Shown here piece by piece: positions 1-8,874 of a stretch of 64,000 nt of DNA. The position numbers and the translations under genes are program-made. The notes under the pieces were generated by a model, which had not been told where the DNA came from, made no database searches, and saw only the letters and a program-made list of their open reading frames with translations. The stretch comes from Octadecabacter arcticus 238 (GTDB taxonomy: Bacteria > Pseudomonadota > Alphaproteobacteria > Rhodobacterales > Rhodobacteraceae). Each line of letters opens with the position of its first letter. The stretch's first letter is position 1. The stretch spans positions 4,035,001 through 4,099,000 of the forward strand of contig NC_020908.1 in NCBI RefSeq assembly GCF_000155735.2. The letters are read 5' to 3'.

Positions 1-1
1 G

Positions 2-232
2 GTCCACCCACGCGGCGGCGACTGGACGTTGGGCGGCATCAAGCTGTCCCAAGACACGTTCGAGCAACGCGCCGATCTTCCAGCCGCTTGGGCCGGACTG
101 ACTGACGCCGCGCTTGAGGATGCAAGTGGCGTCAAAGGCGCCAAATTCTGTCACAATGCGCGCTTTATCGCAGTGGCATACACCCGCGAGGCGATCATGA
201 AAATGGCTGAGATTGCAGTACGCGAAGCCTAG
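2..232 (+). CDS. MYG1 family protein, C-terminal end (partial)
   Basis: The frame is open from the first complete codon of the window to a TAG at 232, so this is the 3' end of a gene that begins upstream. The visible part contains a GVKGAKFCHNARFIAVAYTR stretch followed by a short helix. This matches the end of MYG1 (UPF0160) proteins, a DHH-like exonuclease family. The TTG at 29 is internal and is not a start. No catalytic motif lies in the visible part, so the family call rests on the C-terminal signature alone. Confidence 0.7.
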   Translation, partial: VHPRGGDWTLGGIKLSQDTFEQRADLPAAWAGLTDAALEDASGVKGAKFCHNARFIAVAYTREAIMKMAEIAVREA

Positions 233-278
233 GTCGGTCTGGCAATGTTTTGATCACACCACATAGCGCCAACGCTTG

Positions 279-1538
279 TTAGTCCCCTCGGCTGGGCAAC
301 TCCGGTGCTCTACCGATGCGCTCAGCCAATCGTGTGACGGTAAGTCCCTGCACGATGATAGAGAAAATGACGACAATATAGGTCACTGTCAGGATCAAAG
401 GTTTCCATTCGCCGTCTGGCAGTGACAGTGCCAAGGCGACGGAAATACCGCCTTTCAGGCCGCCCCAAGTCATGATCGGAATGACGCCCTTGCTGAACGT
501 CTGGAACGGTTTCAGCAAAAGCACCGGAACCGCGACAGCTGCCAGCCGCGCAACAAGCGCAAGCACGATTGCCATGGCGCCCGCGATCAGGAAATCAGTT
601 TTAAATGCGATGGCGAACACCTCAAACCCGATCATCAGGAACAACACGGCGTTCAGGATTTCGTCGATAAGCGTCCAGAACGCTTCGACATACTTGCGGG
701 TTTCTTCCGACATGCCGTGTTTGGACCCGATGTCACCAATCAAAAGTCCTGCACAGACGGCCATGATCGGCGCAGAGACGTGCAGCGCAACGGCGAGTTC
801 GTAGCCACCAAAGGCAAGGCCAAGTGTGATGAGGACTTCGAGGGAATAGTCATCAATCCGGCGCATGACACGGAACGTGAGCCAGCCCAGGACAATCCCC
901 AAAACCGCCCCGCCGACCGCTTCTTGAATGAACAGTTGCGCGGCCCCAAAAAGACCTGATCCGTGATGGTCCCCGCTGGGAAACGCGATGCCCACGAGAA
1001 CGAGGAAAACCACATATCCGACACCGTCATTGAACAGGCTTTCGCCGGCAATTTTGGTTTCCAAGGCTTTTGGCAGGCTTGCTTCGCGCAGGACACCCAG
1101 CACCGCGACGGGATCTGTCGGTGAAATCAGCGCCCCAAATACGAACGCGATCATCAACGGCATTCCCGTGATCCAACTGAACCCGAAGCCGACAATTGCA
1201 GTTGAAAGACCCACCCCCATTGTCGCTATCAAGAAGATGACAAGCCAGGCTTTGCGAAGGTCCGAAAGTTTGACGTGGAGCGCGCCAGCAAACAATAAAA
1301 GACCCAACATGCCTTCTAACAGCGCCTCGGAAAATTCAAAGTCCAGCACCTGCGCGCGGATCTGTTCTTCGACCGTTAAGGACGGGAACAGTGCGTCGGT
1401 CACAATCACCGCGAAGGACGCGATGAGCGCCACGACCAGAATACCAATCGAGGACGGGAGACGAAGAAACAGGTAATTCACTGTGCCAAAGGCCCCAGCA
1501 AGGACAATCAGCAGGGATGCGATTTGCAGGAGTGTCAT
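279..1538 (-). CDS. CPA1-family Na+/H+ antiporter (NhaP-like)
   Basis: A 419-residue integral membrane protein with about twelve hydrophobic segments. Two CPA1 signatures are visible: ISPTDPVAVLGVL near residue 138 and GESLFNDGVGYVVF near residue 165. The Asn-Asp of the second is the ion-binding pair in this family. It should exchange cytoplasmic Na+ or K+ for H+ across the inner membrane, useful in a marine organism. There is no long cytosolic tail or TrkA domain, so this is the short NhaP type. It is convergent with the MYG1 gene and seems to be a single transcription unit. The cation preference cannot be read from sequence. Confidence 0.88.
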   Translation of the reverse strand: MTLLQIASLLIVLAGAFGTVNYLFLRLPSSIGILVVALIASFAVIVTDALFPSLTVEEQIRAQVLDFEFSEALLEGMLGLLLFAGALHVKLSDLRKAWLVIFLIATMGVGLSTAIVGFGFSWITGMPLMIAFVFGALISPTDPVAVLGVLREASLPKALETKIAGESLFNDGVGYVVFLVLVGIAFPSGDHHGSGLFGAAQLFIQEAVGGAVLGIVLGWLTFRVMRRIDDYSLEVLITLGLAFGGYELAVALHVSAPIMAVCAGLLIGDIGSKHGMSEETRKYVEAFWTLIDEILNAVLFLMIGFEVFAIAFKTDFLIAGAMAIVLALVARLAAVAVPVLLLKPFQTFSKGVIPIMTWGGLKGGISVALALSLPDGEWKPLILTVTYIVVIFSIIVQGLTVTRLAERIGRAPELPSRGD

Positions 1539-1613
1539 TGCGCGGTGGTCCTTCTGGTTATTTTAGCAGTGCCGATCCTGGGGCGCCATTCGGGGGGCTA
1601 TCCGGTCGCGACA

Positions 1614-2267
1614 TTAGTCAAAGTAGCGGACCAGCTGGCTGGCGGGGCGAAAAACCTCGATCAGCTGATCCATGACATCATCATCAAGCAGGAGTTCGTC
1701 TGAAAAGTCTTTGCGGCATCCCAGCCCAACCATCTTCAGATAGGGTGCGGCGGGATCGCTGCTTGAAAAGCCCTCCGGCACAGCGCCCAACGCTTTGCGT
1801 GTCACCACGCCGTCCGGGAACGTCGCCTTGAAATCCGGGTCGGCCAAGATTTCTGTCAGGCCCTGCGGATTATCGACCAGACGGGTCCGCAGCCGTGCAA
1901 GTGCAGGCTTGGACGGCTGGAAAAGGCCGGCACCTGCATGGCAATTTCCAGGCTCGACATGGAGGTAATATCCGACGTTTTCAGCCGGATGACCGGCATT
2001 GGCAAACACGTCTATGCCCGATCGGAACAGATCACGCCCGACGCGGTCGCGCGGTTCCTGAAAGAATTTGGTGTAGCTTTGTTTCGGCTTAATCCCCGCC
2101 TCAGCCACAAAAGGATCAAAGCGATCGGCGTAGTCGTGCAACGTCATCGCGATGCCGGTGAAATTGCGCATGGCATCGTCGCGTTCTTCGCGGTGCGCAT
2201 CCATCCATGCTTTTTTGTTGTTCTTTGCGAGGTCTGCAAGGAACGTAAATGTTTCCGGCTCTACCAA
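1614..2267 (-). CDS. DUF2461 (TIGR02453) family protein
   Basis: A soluble protein of about 217 residues. Its N-terminal part (FTFLADLAKNNKKAWMDAHR) and later KFFQEPRDRVGRD and YYLHVEPG blocks are typical of DUF2461, a widespread family of unknown biochemical role. I place the start at the TTG at 2267 because an AAAGGA ribosome-binding site lies six bases upstream. The frame stays open for 19 more codons, but that stretch is basic and does not resemble the family. It lies apart from its neighbours in no visible operon. Confidence 0.8.
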   Translation of the reverse strand: MVEPETFTFLADLAKNNKKAWMDAHREERDDAMRNFTGIAMTLHDYADRFDPFVAEAGIKPKQSYTKFFQEPRDRVGRDLFRSGIDVFANAGHPAENVGYYLHVEPGNCHAGAGLFQPSKPALARLRTRLVDNPQGLTEILADPDFKATFPDGVVTRKALGAVPEGFSSSDPAAPYLKMVGLGCRKDFSDELLLDDDVMDQLIEVFRPASQLVRYFD

Positions 2268-2479
2268 TGGGCGTCCTTTCTGTTTCGCAGCAACCACGTG
2301 GACCTGTCTGCGTCTACGTTGCATCCTTGTAGGGCCAATTCAGAAAATCGGCCATGGGGGTCTGAAAGAAGTCTGGAACACTCGCCTTCATCGTCGAAAT
2401 TGAAACAACCATAGCCCTCTCTCCCGTTATTATTCGCATAGGGTTGAAGTTCCGATTTTTTTAGGCGGTAGTTGACCCT

Positions 2480-3745
2480 ATGAAACCCAAAATTCTAACA
2501 ACGCTTGCCAGCTACGATCGGCAGCAATTCACCAGTGACCTGATCGCAGGGGTATCGGTTGCGATGGTGGCATTGCCGCTAAGCCTTGCGATTGCGATCG
2601 CATCTGGTGCGGGGCCGGAAAAAGGGCTTGTGACTGCCATCGTTGCCGGTTTGTTGATATCACTACTTGGCGGCAGCCGTGTGCAGATCGGCGGACCCAC
2701 GGGGGCGTTTATCGTCGTAGTGTTTGGGGTCATCGCAGAGCATGGCTATGACGGGCTTGTCCTTGCGACGTTCATGGCGGGCATCATCATGTTGATGGCA
2801 GGATATTTGCGGGCCGGTAATCTTGTGGCATTCGTCCCCGAGGCCGTGATCAACGGATTTACGATTGGCATCGGCATCATCATCGCAACGAGCCAGATCA
2901 AGGACCTTTTCGGGCTGTCGGTTGCGCAGGTTCCCGCTGAATTCATCCCCAAGATCGACGCGCTTTGGGCCGCGCGTAACACCTTGACTGTGCATGCCGT
3001 GGGGATCGGGCTTGCGACGATGGTGTTAATCGTTGTGCTACGACGTTTGGCCCCAAAATTTCCGGGCCTGATTATTGCGGTTGGTTTGACATCGGCAGTT
3101 GTCGCGGTTGCCACACTGCCCGTGGACACCATATTCTCACGGTTTGGCGACTTGCCACATACGCTGCCGATGCCGTCGCTACCCGCGATCAGTCTTGAAA
3201 AGGTTCTTGAATTACTGCCCTCGGCCTTTGTTATTGCGTTCCTCGCAAGCGTTGAATCGTTGCTGTCTGCGATGGTTGCAGACCGAATGATTGGCGGTCA
3301 CCACAGACCGAATGCAGAAGTTCTGGCGCAAGGTTTCGCCAATATCGGGTCGGCCTTGTTTGGTGGCCTTCCCGCGACAGGGGCCATTGCGCGCACCGCC
3401 ACAAATGTTCGCGCCGGTGGTAAAACTCCCGTGTCCGGTATCGTTCATGCGCTGACCATCTTGCTGGTCATGCTTCTGGCGGCCCCCCTTGCGGGCTACC
3501 TTGCGATGCCAGCGCTTGCCGGACTTCTTATCCTTACGGCCTGGAATATGAGCGAGCCGCACAAGTGGCGCGGCTACATGCAATCCCACACGTCGGATCA
3601 GATTCTCCTCATTCTTACGCTGGTTTTGACCGTGTTGACGGATCTGACGATTGCGATCAGCGTTGGTGTCTCGATTGGCCTTGCGCTGCGGTTGCGTCGC
3701 CGCAATGCGCGCCAAGAAAAAGACTGGTCCTCGCCTGATCGTTAA
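2480..3745 (+). CDS. SulP family inorganic anion transporter
   Basis: A 421-residue membrane protein that starts with the SulP signature: SDLIAGVSVAMVALPLSLAIAIASG-type first helix, then GGSRVQIGGPTGAFIVVVFG. About ten to twelve membrane segments follow. SulP proteins move sulfate, bicarbonate or related anions. It stops just after the membrane domain and has no STAS domain, so it is a short form. The substrate cannot be told; bicarbonate or sulfate are both plausible. The gene stands alone, and the sequence after it decays into insertion-sequence debris. Confidence 0.87.
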   Translation: MKPKILTTLASYDRQQFTSDLIAGVSVAMVALPLSLAIAIASGAGPEKGLVTAIVAGLLISLLGGSRVQIGGPTGAFIVVVFGVIAEHGYDGLVLATFMAGIIMLMAGYLRAGNLVAFVPEAVINGFTIGIGIIIATSQIKDLFGLSVAQVPAEFIPKIDALWAARNTLTVHAVGIGLATMVLIVVLRRLAPKFPGLIIAVGLTSAVVAVATLPVDTIFSRFGDLPHTLPMPSLPAISLEKVLELLPSAFVIAFLASVESLLSAMVADRMIGGHHRPNAEVLAQGFANIGSALFGGLPATGAIARTATNVRAGGKTPVSGIVHALTILLVMLLAAPLAGYLAMPALAGLLILTAWNMSEPHKWRGYMQSHTSDQILLILTLVLTVLTDLTIAISVGVSIGLALRLRRRNARQEKDWSSPDR

Positions 3746-4077
3746 GCTGAGAACGGTGCTCGTCTGCGGGCCAAAATCTACCCTATATTGCGAGCCATTC
3801 AGACTGATGATTGAGCGCGGGCCACTGGGTGTATTATGAAATCACCACGTCCATCCTGCATCCACGGACGATGCAATGCCGCGTATCTTGGCGGTTTTGT
3901 TGGATGCTGTTTCGGTGGCGATGGTGTCGTGCACAGCTCGCACCACGGCTTAGTTCCGGTCTCCTTCGAGCAATGTTCGGAACCGCGCGATTGGCCTCGC
4001 CTGCCTGAGCTTGGAGCTTTGTTTTAAGACACGCGTTTAATGACGTCATTAGCGACATGTCTTATGTGGGGTGTGCG
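3746..4077. other. Intergenic stretch before the IS66 remnant
   Basis: No gene can be supported here. Short open frames exist but have no ribosome-binding site and no recognisable family. The right part, from about 4030, may be the left end of the decayed IS66 element that follows. Confidence 0.4.
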
Positions 4078-4760
4078 ATGCGAGGCCAAATTCTTGGGGT
4101 GGAGCGGCGACGCTTCTGGTATGACGACGACAAGCTCGAGATTGTCATGTCGGTTGGTGTCAGCGGGGCGAGCGTGACGCAGGTAGCGCAGCGTCATGAG
4201 ATTAGGTGGCAACAAATTTATGCGTGGCGGCATGACCTGAAGCAGAAAGGGCTTTGGTCGCCTGACGCTGGGGCCCTTTTTTATCCATTGGATAGTCCCA
4301 TGGCAGGCGGGAATCCGTTGCCGCAGTGCCGTGCCAGCGAAACGCCACCCCGACCGCAGTTGAGTTGCGCTTGCTATATAGTCGTTGTCTGCATTTTGAC
4401 AGCACAATGGACCCGGTCTCGCTGACGGCCCTGATCCGTGCGGTAGCTGGATCGCTCCTTACGCGACAAGTGGCTTGGCAAAGGGGTCAAACAAGGCCAG
4501 ATCTGGGCCCATGTGCGCGATCAACGGTTCGCTATGTGGCCGCCATCGGTTCGAGGGCCAATGGCGGACGGGCGGGATCATCTCCACCCGGTGCCGTCTA
4601 TCGGTTTGCGCCCAACTGGAAGGAAGAGCACGTCCTGAGCCATCTGGTCAATGCACGTGGCATCCTTCAGTCCCCTCTCGGGACATCGCGGTGCGATGCC
4701 CTGCCGGGCAATGGATGGTTACAAAGGCTACCCAACGACAGCTTGAATTCGCCCGATATT
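4078..4760 (+). pseudogene. Decayed IS66-family element (TnpA and TnpC fragments)
   Basis: Translation from the ATG at 4078 gives an IS66 TnpA-like start (MRGQILGVERRRFWYDDDK, then an HTH with QVAQRHEIRWQQIYAWRHDL and a GALFYPLD block). Near 4320 the homology jumps to another frame, where ELRLLYSRCLHFDSTMDP and LTALIRAV complete TnpA. Further on, frames contain KQGQIWAHVRDQRFA and, shifted again, GAVYRFAPNWKEEHVLSHLV and DGYKGY, which belong to the transposase TnpC. TnpB and most of TnpC are missing. The element therefore carries several frameshifts and a large deletion and is not active. Confidence 0.7.
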
Positions 4761-4965
4761 GTTCACATGATTATCAGAAGATTTTGCGCCAGCATGTGTT
4801 CAGGGCATCGATGAGCGAGCGGCAAAGGCAATTGCTACGATAAAGCTGCTGTTGAGATGTTCTTCAAAACCACCCCTCTTGTCTTATGATTTTGGCAGTT
4901 TTTATGCGAAGCTGGAACAGCTGCGCAGCACGTCATTTATGCCAGGCAGCGGCGGAGGTTGGACC

Positions 4966-5084
4966 GTTCCCCTCTTGGTCGTTGAGGACCGTCGCTGAGT
5001 AAGGTCACCTCCGTCTTTTTTTGAAACCTGAACGGATACTTGGGCTTTGGGCCCGCATGACAAGACAAGGTTAGGAAGAGACAC
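4966..5084 (+). ncRNA. IS110 left-end noncoding region, candidate bridge RNA
   Basis: This segment precedes the IS110 transposase and is conserved at 26721-26840 in a second, truncated copy. The shared part includes CCTGAACGGATAC, then a short hairpin around a GC-rich stem, then CGCATGACAAG. The stem differs between the copies but pairing is kept in both: GGGC with GCCC here, GCGAGGC with GCCTCGC in the other copy. IS110-family elements are known to encode a bridge RNA in a noncoding end. That this region is one is an inference from position and the maintained hairpin. Confidence 0.4.
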
Positions 5085-6056
5085 ATGGAAGATACCATTG
5101 GGATCGACATTTCGAAAGACACATTGGACGCTTATTGGTTGTCCTCGCGAGAGCACAGGCAGTTTTGCGATGACAAAGCTGGCGCTAAGGCACTCGCATT
5201 TTGGGCGAGAAAAACAGAAGTTTCCCGCGTCATTTTTGAAGCAACAGGCATTTATCACAGGTGCATCGAAACGGGCTTGGCTCAACACGGGATCAGCTTT
5301 GCACGGGTCAATCCGCGTCAGGCCCGCCGGTTCTGCGAAGGTGAGCGATTTGGTCGCCATCGGTTCAAGACTAATCGCGAACGGCCGGCTGGCCAAAACG
5401 GACCGGGTGGACGCTGCGCTATTAGCCAAAATGGGCGTACTTCTGGAATTGAGAGCAGACCAACCCAAAAGCGAAACACTTCATGATCTCAAGCAGCTGG
5501 CAACAGCCAGGCTGGCATTGATCAAGGACCGGACCGCAGCAAAGGCACGACTTGCCGCAACGACGCACGTCCTGCCTTCCCAGCAGATCAAACGACGTCT
5601 GAAACAGATCGAACGTGACTTGTCGCAAGTTACCGAGGCAATCGATGCCATCGTTGCGGCAGACAAAGATCTCGCTGCACGCGCCGAGATTCTTACAAGC
5701 ATTCCGGGCATCGCAAAGGTAACAGCCTGTGCGATATTAACCGAAATGCCCGAACTCGGACATTTGAGTGGCAAGAAAGCAGCGGCGCTGGCGGGCCTTG
5801 CACCCATATCGAGGCAATCGGGAAAGTGGCAAGCAAGAAACGCATCCAGGGCGGTCGCGCCAGCGTCAGGCGCACAGTCTATCTGCCAGCGGTTGTTGCT
5901 ACACGCTTCAATCCAGACATGAAGGCAAAATACGAACATCTGATATCGACTGGGAAATGCAAGAAGCTGGCGATCACAGCCGTTATGGGAAAGCTGATTG
6001 TCACCGCAAATGCCCTTCTACGGGATCAGCGAAAATGGGGCGAATATCCAGCTTGA
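5085..6056 (+). pseudogene. IS110-family transposase, frameshifted
   Basis: The ATG at 5085 opens with MEDTIGIDISKDTLDAYWL, the first Asp-containing motif of the DEDD domain, and VIFEATGIYH supplies the conserved Glu. At about 5346 the frame breaks. Homology continues in the next frame with GRLAKTDRVDAALLAKMG, a coiled linker, and the C-terminal TSIPGIAKVTACAILTEMPE block. A second break near 5820 moves homology to the frame holding SKKRIQGGRASVRRTVYLPA, which carries the C-terminal Ser region. An extra 15 or so residues near the first break look like a small insertion. With at least two frameshifts, the enzyme should not be made. Confidence 0.8.
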
Positions 6057-6392
6057 CCAATACGGATACTCATTGAGATATGAATATTCACCTGAGGAGC
6101 AAGGCAAGGCTGAACTGATTTGGCGTCAAACTTGGGAGACAGGCCAGTCAGCTGACACGGCAATCTTCGAAAGCATAAACGGCTTTGACAGTCCGCGCCG
6201 CGGGCACTCGGCCGGAAGGGACCTGTCGCTTTCGAAAGGAAAGGTGGATTAAACAAGCACTTGGGGCGGCACTAAAGCGTGATAGGTCCACCATTGCGCC
6301 CTCGCAAAACGGATAAAATCGCCTTAGTCGCAATTTGGCCGTCGATTTGCCTTGAGCTCGTTCTTGTTTGCCACTAGGAGATACGAACTTGG
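6057..6392. other. Intergenic stretch upstream of tRNA-fMet
   Basis: This holds the probable right end of the IS110 element and the promoter region of the tRNA. I see no open frame with support and cannot assign promoter boxes with confidence. Confidence 0.4.
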
Positions 6393-6532
<140 letters not shown>

Positions 6533-6537
6533 TGAGT

Positions 6538-6556
6538 GGTGCTACGCTGGTGCTAC
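6538..6556 (+). repeat. Paired 11-bp-step motif, island A left end
   Basis: GGTGCTAC occurs twice, at 6538-6545 and 6549-6556, exactly one helical turn apart. The same pair appears at the other end of the island, just upstream of its integrase gene. Probable arm-type binding sites of that integrase. Confidence 0.6.
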
Positions 6557-6621
6557 ATTTGAGAGCGTGTGCAAGCTGCCGGTGCGAAGATGTGAGTCGT
6601 TTGGAGTTATGGGCCAATAGT

Positions 6622-6770
6622 GACAGATTCTGCGCCACGCACATTTCTACACAAAGGGCGGATTGCGGACCTTCGCTGCAAGTGCGAAATCAAAACGGCA
6701 GAGCAAAGAAAGCGGACGCTCGGACCATCAGCCAGTTTTTCTGTTGTGCAAACGCAGCTAATGGCAGCTA
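6622..6770 (+). repeat. Interspersed intergenic repeat, copy 1
   Basis: About 150 noncoding bases with a core AAGGGCGGATTGCGGACCTT followed by CGCTGC, then AAAGAAAGCGGACGCTCGGA and TGCAAACGCAGCTA. Related copies lie at 9891, 26967, 42304 and, inverted, 48477. It has no supported coding frame. Confidence 0.6.
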
Positions 6771-6858
6771 GGAGCCCTCTTAACCAAATTTCTGCGATGC
6801 AGCTAAAGTCTGCTATCATGGTGGAGACAAAAACGTTCAACAACCACTTGGGTTTTGA

Positions 6859-7080
6859 GCGGGGTTTCCCGCACATGCGGCCCAGCTTGCCAACAATGAC
6901 CGTTGGGTCGTCATGGTCTTGCAGCAAGACTCTGGAATGGAATTGCGCGTCACGAGCGATGATCAGGCCGTTGCCTCGCGCATTAAGGGGTTAGGTTTCT
7001 TCGGCCTCATGGCAAGTCAGGACCACCACCGCGAACACCATGTGATGATGGCGCGCGGGATTGATGCGCACGGGCATTAG
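6859..7080 (+). pseudogene. 5'-truncated His-rich protein remnant, copper-cassette-associated
   Basis: An open frame without a start runs from a TGA at 6856-6858 to TAG at 7078-7080. It encodes a protein-like stretch with WVVMVLQQDSGMELRV, SRIKGLGFFGLMASQDHHRE and a His-rich tail (HH-containing, ending in HGH). The composition and its place directly before the copper cluster suggest the C-terminal end of a metal-related gene whose 5' part has been lost. I do not recognise the family. Confidence 0.4.
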
Positions 7081-7149
7081 ATTTGCCCCAGCGCGATGTA
7101 TCGAAGCTGTGACTTGCAAATTGTAATACACGCCGTGTAGGCACGTATT

Positions 7150-7464
7150 ATGAGTTTTCTTCGCCTCTTAATGGTCGTTTTGATTATCCTTTCGACCTCC
7201 CTGTCGGGTGCGATGGCTGCGTCACATGCGCAGTTGAGTGATATGAACGTAAACGTCATGGAGACGATGTCTGTCGATCATACGCAGTGTTGCGGAGATA
7301 CCAAGGACCTTGCACAAAGCTGCCATGTCCTTCTTGGGCTCGTTCCCGCACTTGTCGCTGTCCATGTTGCGCCCGAGTCTAGCAGTATGGCATTGACCAT
7401 ATCCGAAACATTGCTGACTGGTATCGAGCCGACAGGTATTCTCGACCCGCCCCGCGCGGTGTGA
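7150..7464 (+). CDS. Small secreted Cys-containing protein, copper cluster
   Basis: A 104-residue protein with a clear signal peptide (FLRLLMVVLIILSTSLSGAMA, cleavage near residue 24) and then a short mature part with HTQCCGDTKDLAQSCHVLL. It ends in a Pro/Arg-rich tail. The Cys-Cys and His-Thr-Gln context suggests metal binding in the periplasm. Similar short exported proteins accompany DUF411 and CopCD genes in related bacteria, but I cannot name a family with certainty. It lies about 100 bases before the DUF411 gene, probably in the same transcript. Confidence 0.6.
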   Translation: MSFLRLLMVVLIILSTSLSGAMAASHAQLSDMNVNVMETMSVDHTQCCGDTKDLAQSCHVLLGLVPALVAVHVAPESSSMALTISETLLTGIEPTGILDPPRAV

Positions 7465-7562
7465 TTCGGCCTGTGCCCTGAACGGGTACGGCAGACTTTT
7501 TTCCGATATTCACATCACGGCAGGCAACGCCTGCGCACTTTCTTTCGAGAGGATAATTCTGC

Positions 7563-8057
7563 ATGAAACCGATCAAGATAATTTTTACCATCGTTCCTGC
7601 TGTCGCACTGGCCTTGGGTCTGACGTTGGTCGCGATGCCACAAATAGCCCACGCGGACAGCCACGCCGACATGTTCGAGCATGGCACCATGCACGTCACA
7701 AAAAGCCCAACGTGCGGATGCTGCGGCGCGTGGGTCGCTTTAGCTCGCGAAGAAGGCTACAACATCGAGGTTACTGATACGAATGATGTTGCCGTAGTGA
7801 AACTGGACGCGGGTGTGCCCGACACATTTTGGGCCTGTCACACCGCGATGATTGATGGCTATGTCATTGAGGGGCATGTGCCGTTTGCCGCAATTTCCAA
7901 GCTGCTGGAAGAACGCCCAGAAATTACCGGCATTGCCGTTCCGGGTATGCCCGGTGGATCACCCGGAATGGGGAATGATCCGACCGCCAGATATGACGTG
8001 ATTGCCTTCGGCGGCAATGCGGCGGACGGTGAAGTTTTCCATCAGGCAGGTTTGTGA
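7563..8057 (+). CDS. DUF411 family metal-binding protein
   Basis: A 164-residue exported protein. After a signal peptide ending near AHA it has MHVTKSPTCGCCGAWVALAR, whose CGCCG motif is the hallmark of DUF411, and later a FWACHTAMIDGYVIEGHVP block. DUF411 proteins occur in copper and silver resistance loci and are thought to bind metal in the periplasm. Its stop overlaps the GTG start of the cytochrome gene that follows (GTGA), so translation of the two is probably coupled. An upstream GAGAGGATAA serves as ribosome-binding site. Confidence 0.85.
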   Translation: MKPIKIIFTIVPAVALALGLTLVAMPQIAHADSHADMFEHGTMHVTKSPTCGCCGAWVALAREEGYNIEVTDTNDVAVVKLDAGVPDTFWACHTAMIDGYVIEGHVPFAAISKLLEERPEITGIAVPGMPGGSPGMGNDPTARYDVIAFGGNAADGEVFHQAGL

Positions 8058-8533
8058 ACCAATCCGTCCTACTGCCAGTTGGCGCGGTGGCCCTGATCGG
8101 GGCCGCCGTGACTGGGGCTGTCGTGATTTGGTCCGCTGGTGGATCGTCCGACACGGACGCGCTTGCTTTGCGCCCCGACGATCTGGAAATCGTCGCACAT
8201 GGATCGCAGGTCTATGCCGAAAACTGTGCATCCTGCCATGGGGCGGACCTTGCTGGGCAGCCGAATTGGCGCGCGGCCGGACCCGATGGCCGCTTACCCG
8301 CACCGCCCCATGACGCTAGTGGCCACACATGGCATCACGACGGGGACACCCTGTTCCGGCTTACCAAATACGGGGTGGGACAACTGATAGGTGATCCTGA
8401 TTATGGCTCAAACATGCCGGCATATGACGGTATCCTGACCGATGCTGAAATCATAGCCGCACTCAGCTACATCAAATCAACATGGTCACGCGACATCCGC
8501 GACCAACACAACGCAATGGAGACGCAAGAATGA
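8054..8533 (+). CDS. Class I c-type cytochrome
   Basis: The GTG start at 8054 overlaps the end of the DUF411 gene. The 159-residue product has one N-terminal hydrophobic segment (signal or anchor) and a haem-binding CASCH motif in YAENCASCHGADLAGQPNW. A Met axial ligand is likely in GSNMPAYDG. It ends in a typical helix with AALSYIKSTW. It should be a periplasmic electron carrier. Its place between DUF411 and CopC suggests a redox partner in copper handling, which is an inference. Its TGA overlaps the ATG of copC. Confidence 0.87.
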   Translation: MNQSVLLPVGAVALIGAAVTGAVVIWSAGGSSDTDALALRPDDLEIVAHGSQVYAENCASCHGADLAGQPNWRAAGPDGRLPAPPHDASGHTWHHDGDTLFRLTKYGVGQLIGDPDYGSNMPAYDGILTDAEIIAALSYIKSTWSRDIRDQHNAMETQE

Positions 8534-8874
8534 ACCAAATTGTCCTCGCCTTGACTACTGCAATCGCACTGGCAACCAGCGCATCAGCCCATTCGAAATC
8601 TGAACAAACGACACCAGCAAATGAGGCGGTTGTCGCAACAGTGGATAAAATTGAGATACGGTTCGACGATCCCATGCGCGTGACGGCAATCTCTTTAACC
8701 GGCCCAGATGGTGATGTCGAGATCGCGCGCGAAACCGGGCTTGATCCTGTAGCCACGTTCCGCGCAGTGCCGGTCGCCGCGATTTCTGCGGGGGTCTACA
8801 CTGTCGAATGGCGTGGCCTGTCAGCGGACGGACATCCGATGCAGAGTTCTTTCGGTTTTACGGTCGCAAACTGA
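8530..8874 (+). CDS. copC: Copper resistance protein CopC
   Basis: I use the ATG at 8530, which overlaps the preceding stop (ATGA) and starts a normal signal peptide (MNQIVLALTTAIALATSASA, then HSKSEQ). The mature protein is about 94 residues with the CopC beta-sandwich pattern IEIRFDDPMRVTAISLTGPDG and the ending VEWRGLSADGHPMQSSFGF. The N-terminal His after cleavage and the late DGHP are the usual Cu(II) ligands. It should bind Cu(II) in the periplasm and pass it to CopD. Its TGA overlaps the copD ATG. Confidence 0.88.
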   Translation: MNQIVLALTTAIALATSASAHSKSEQTTPANEAVVATVDKIEIRFDDPMRVTAISLTGPDGDVEIARETGLDPVATFRAVPVAAISAGVYTVEWRGLSADGHPMQSSFGFTVAN

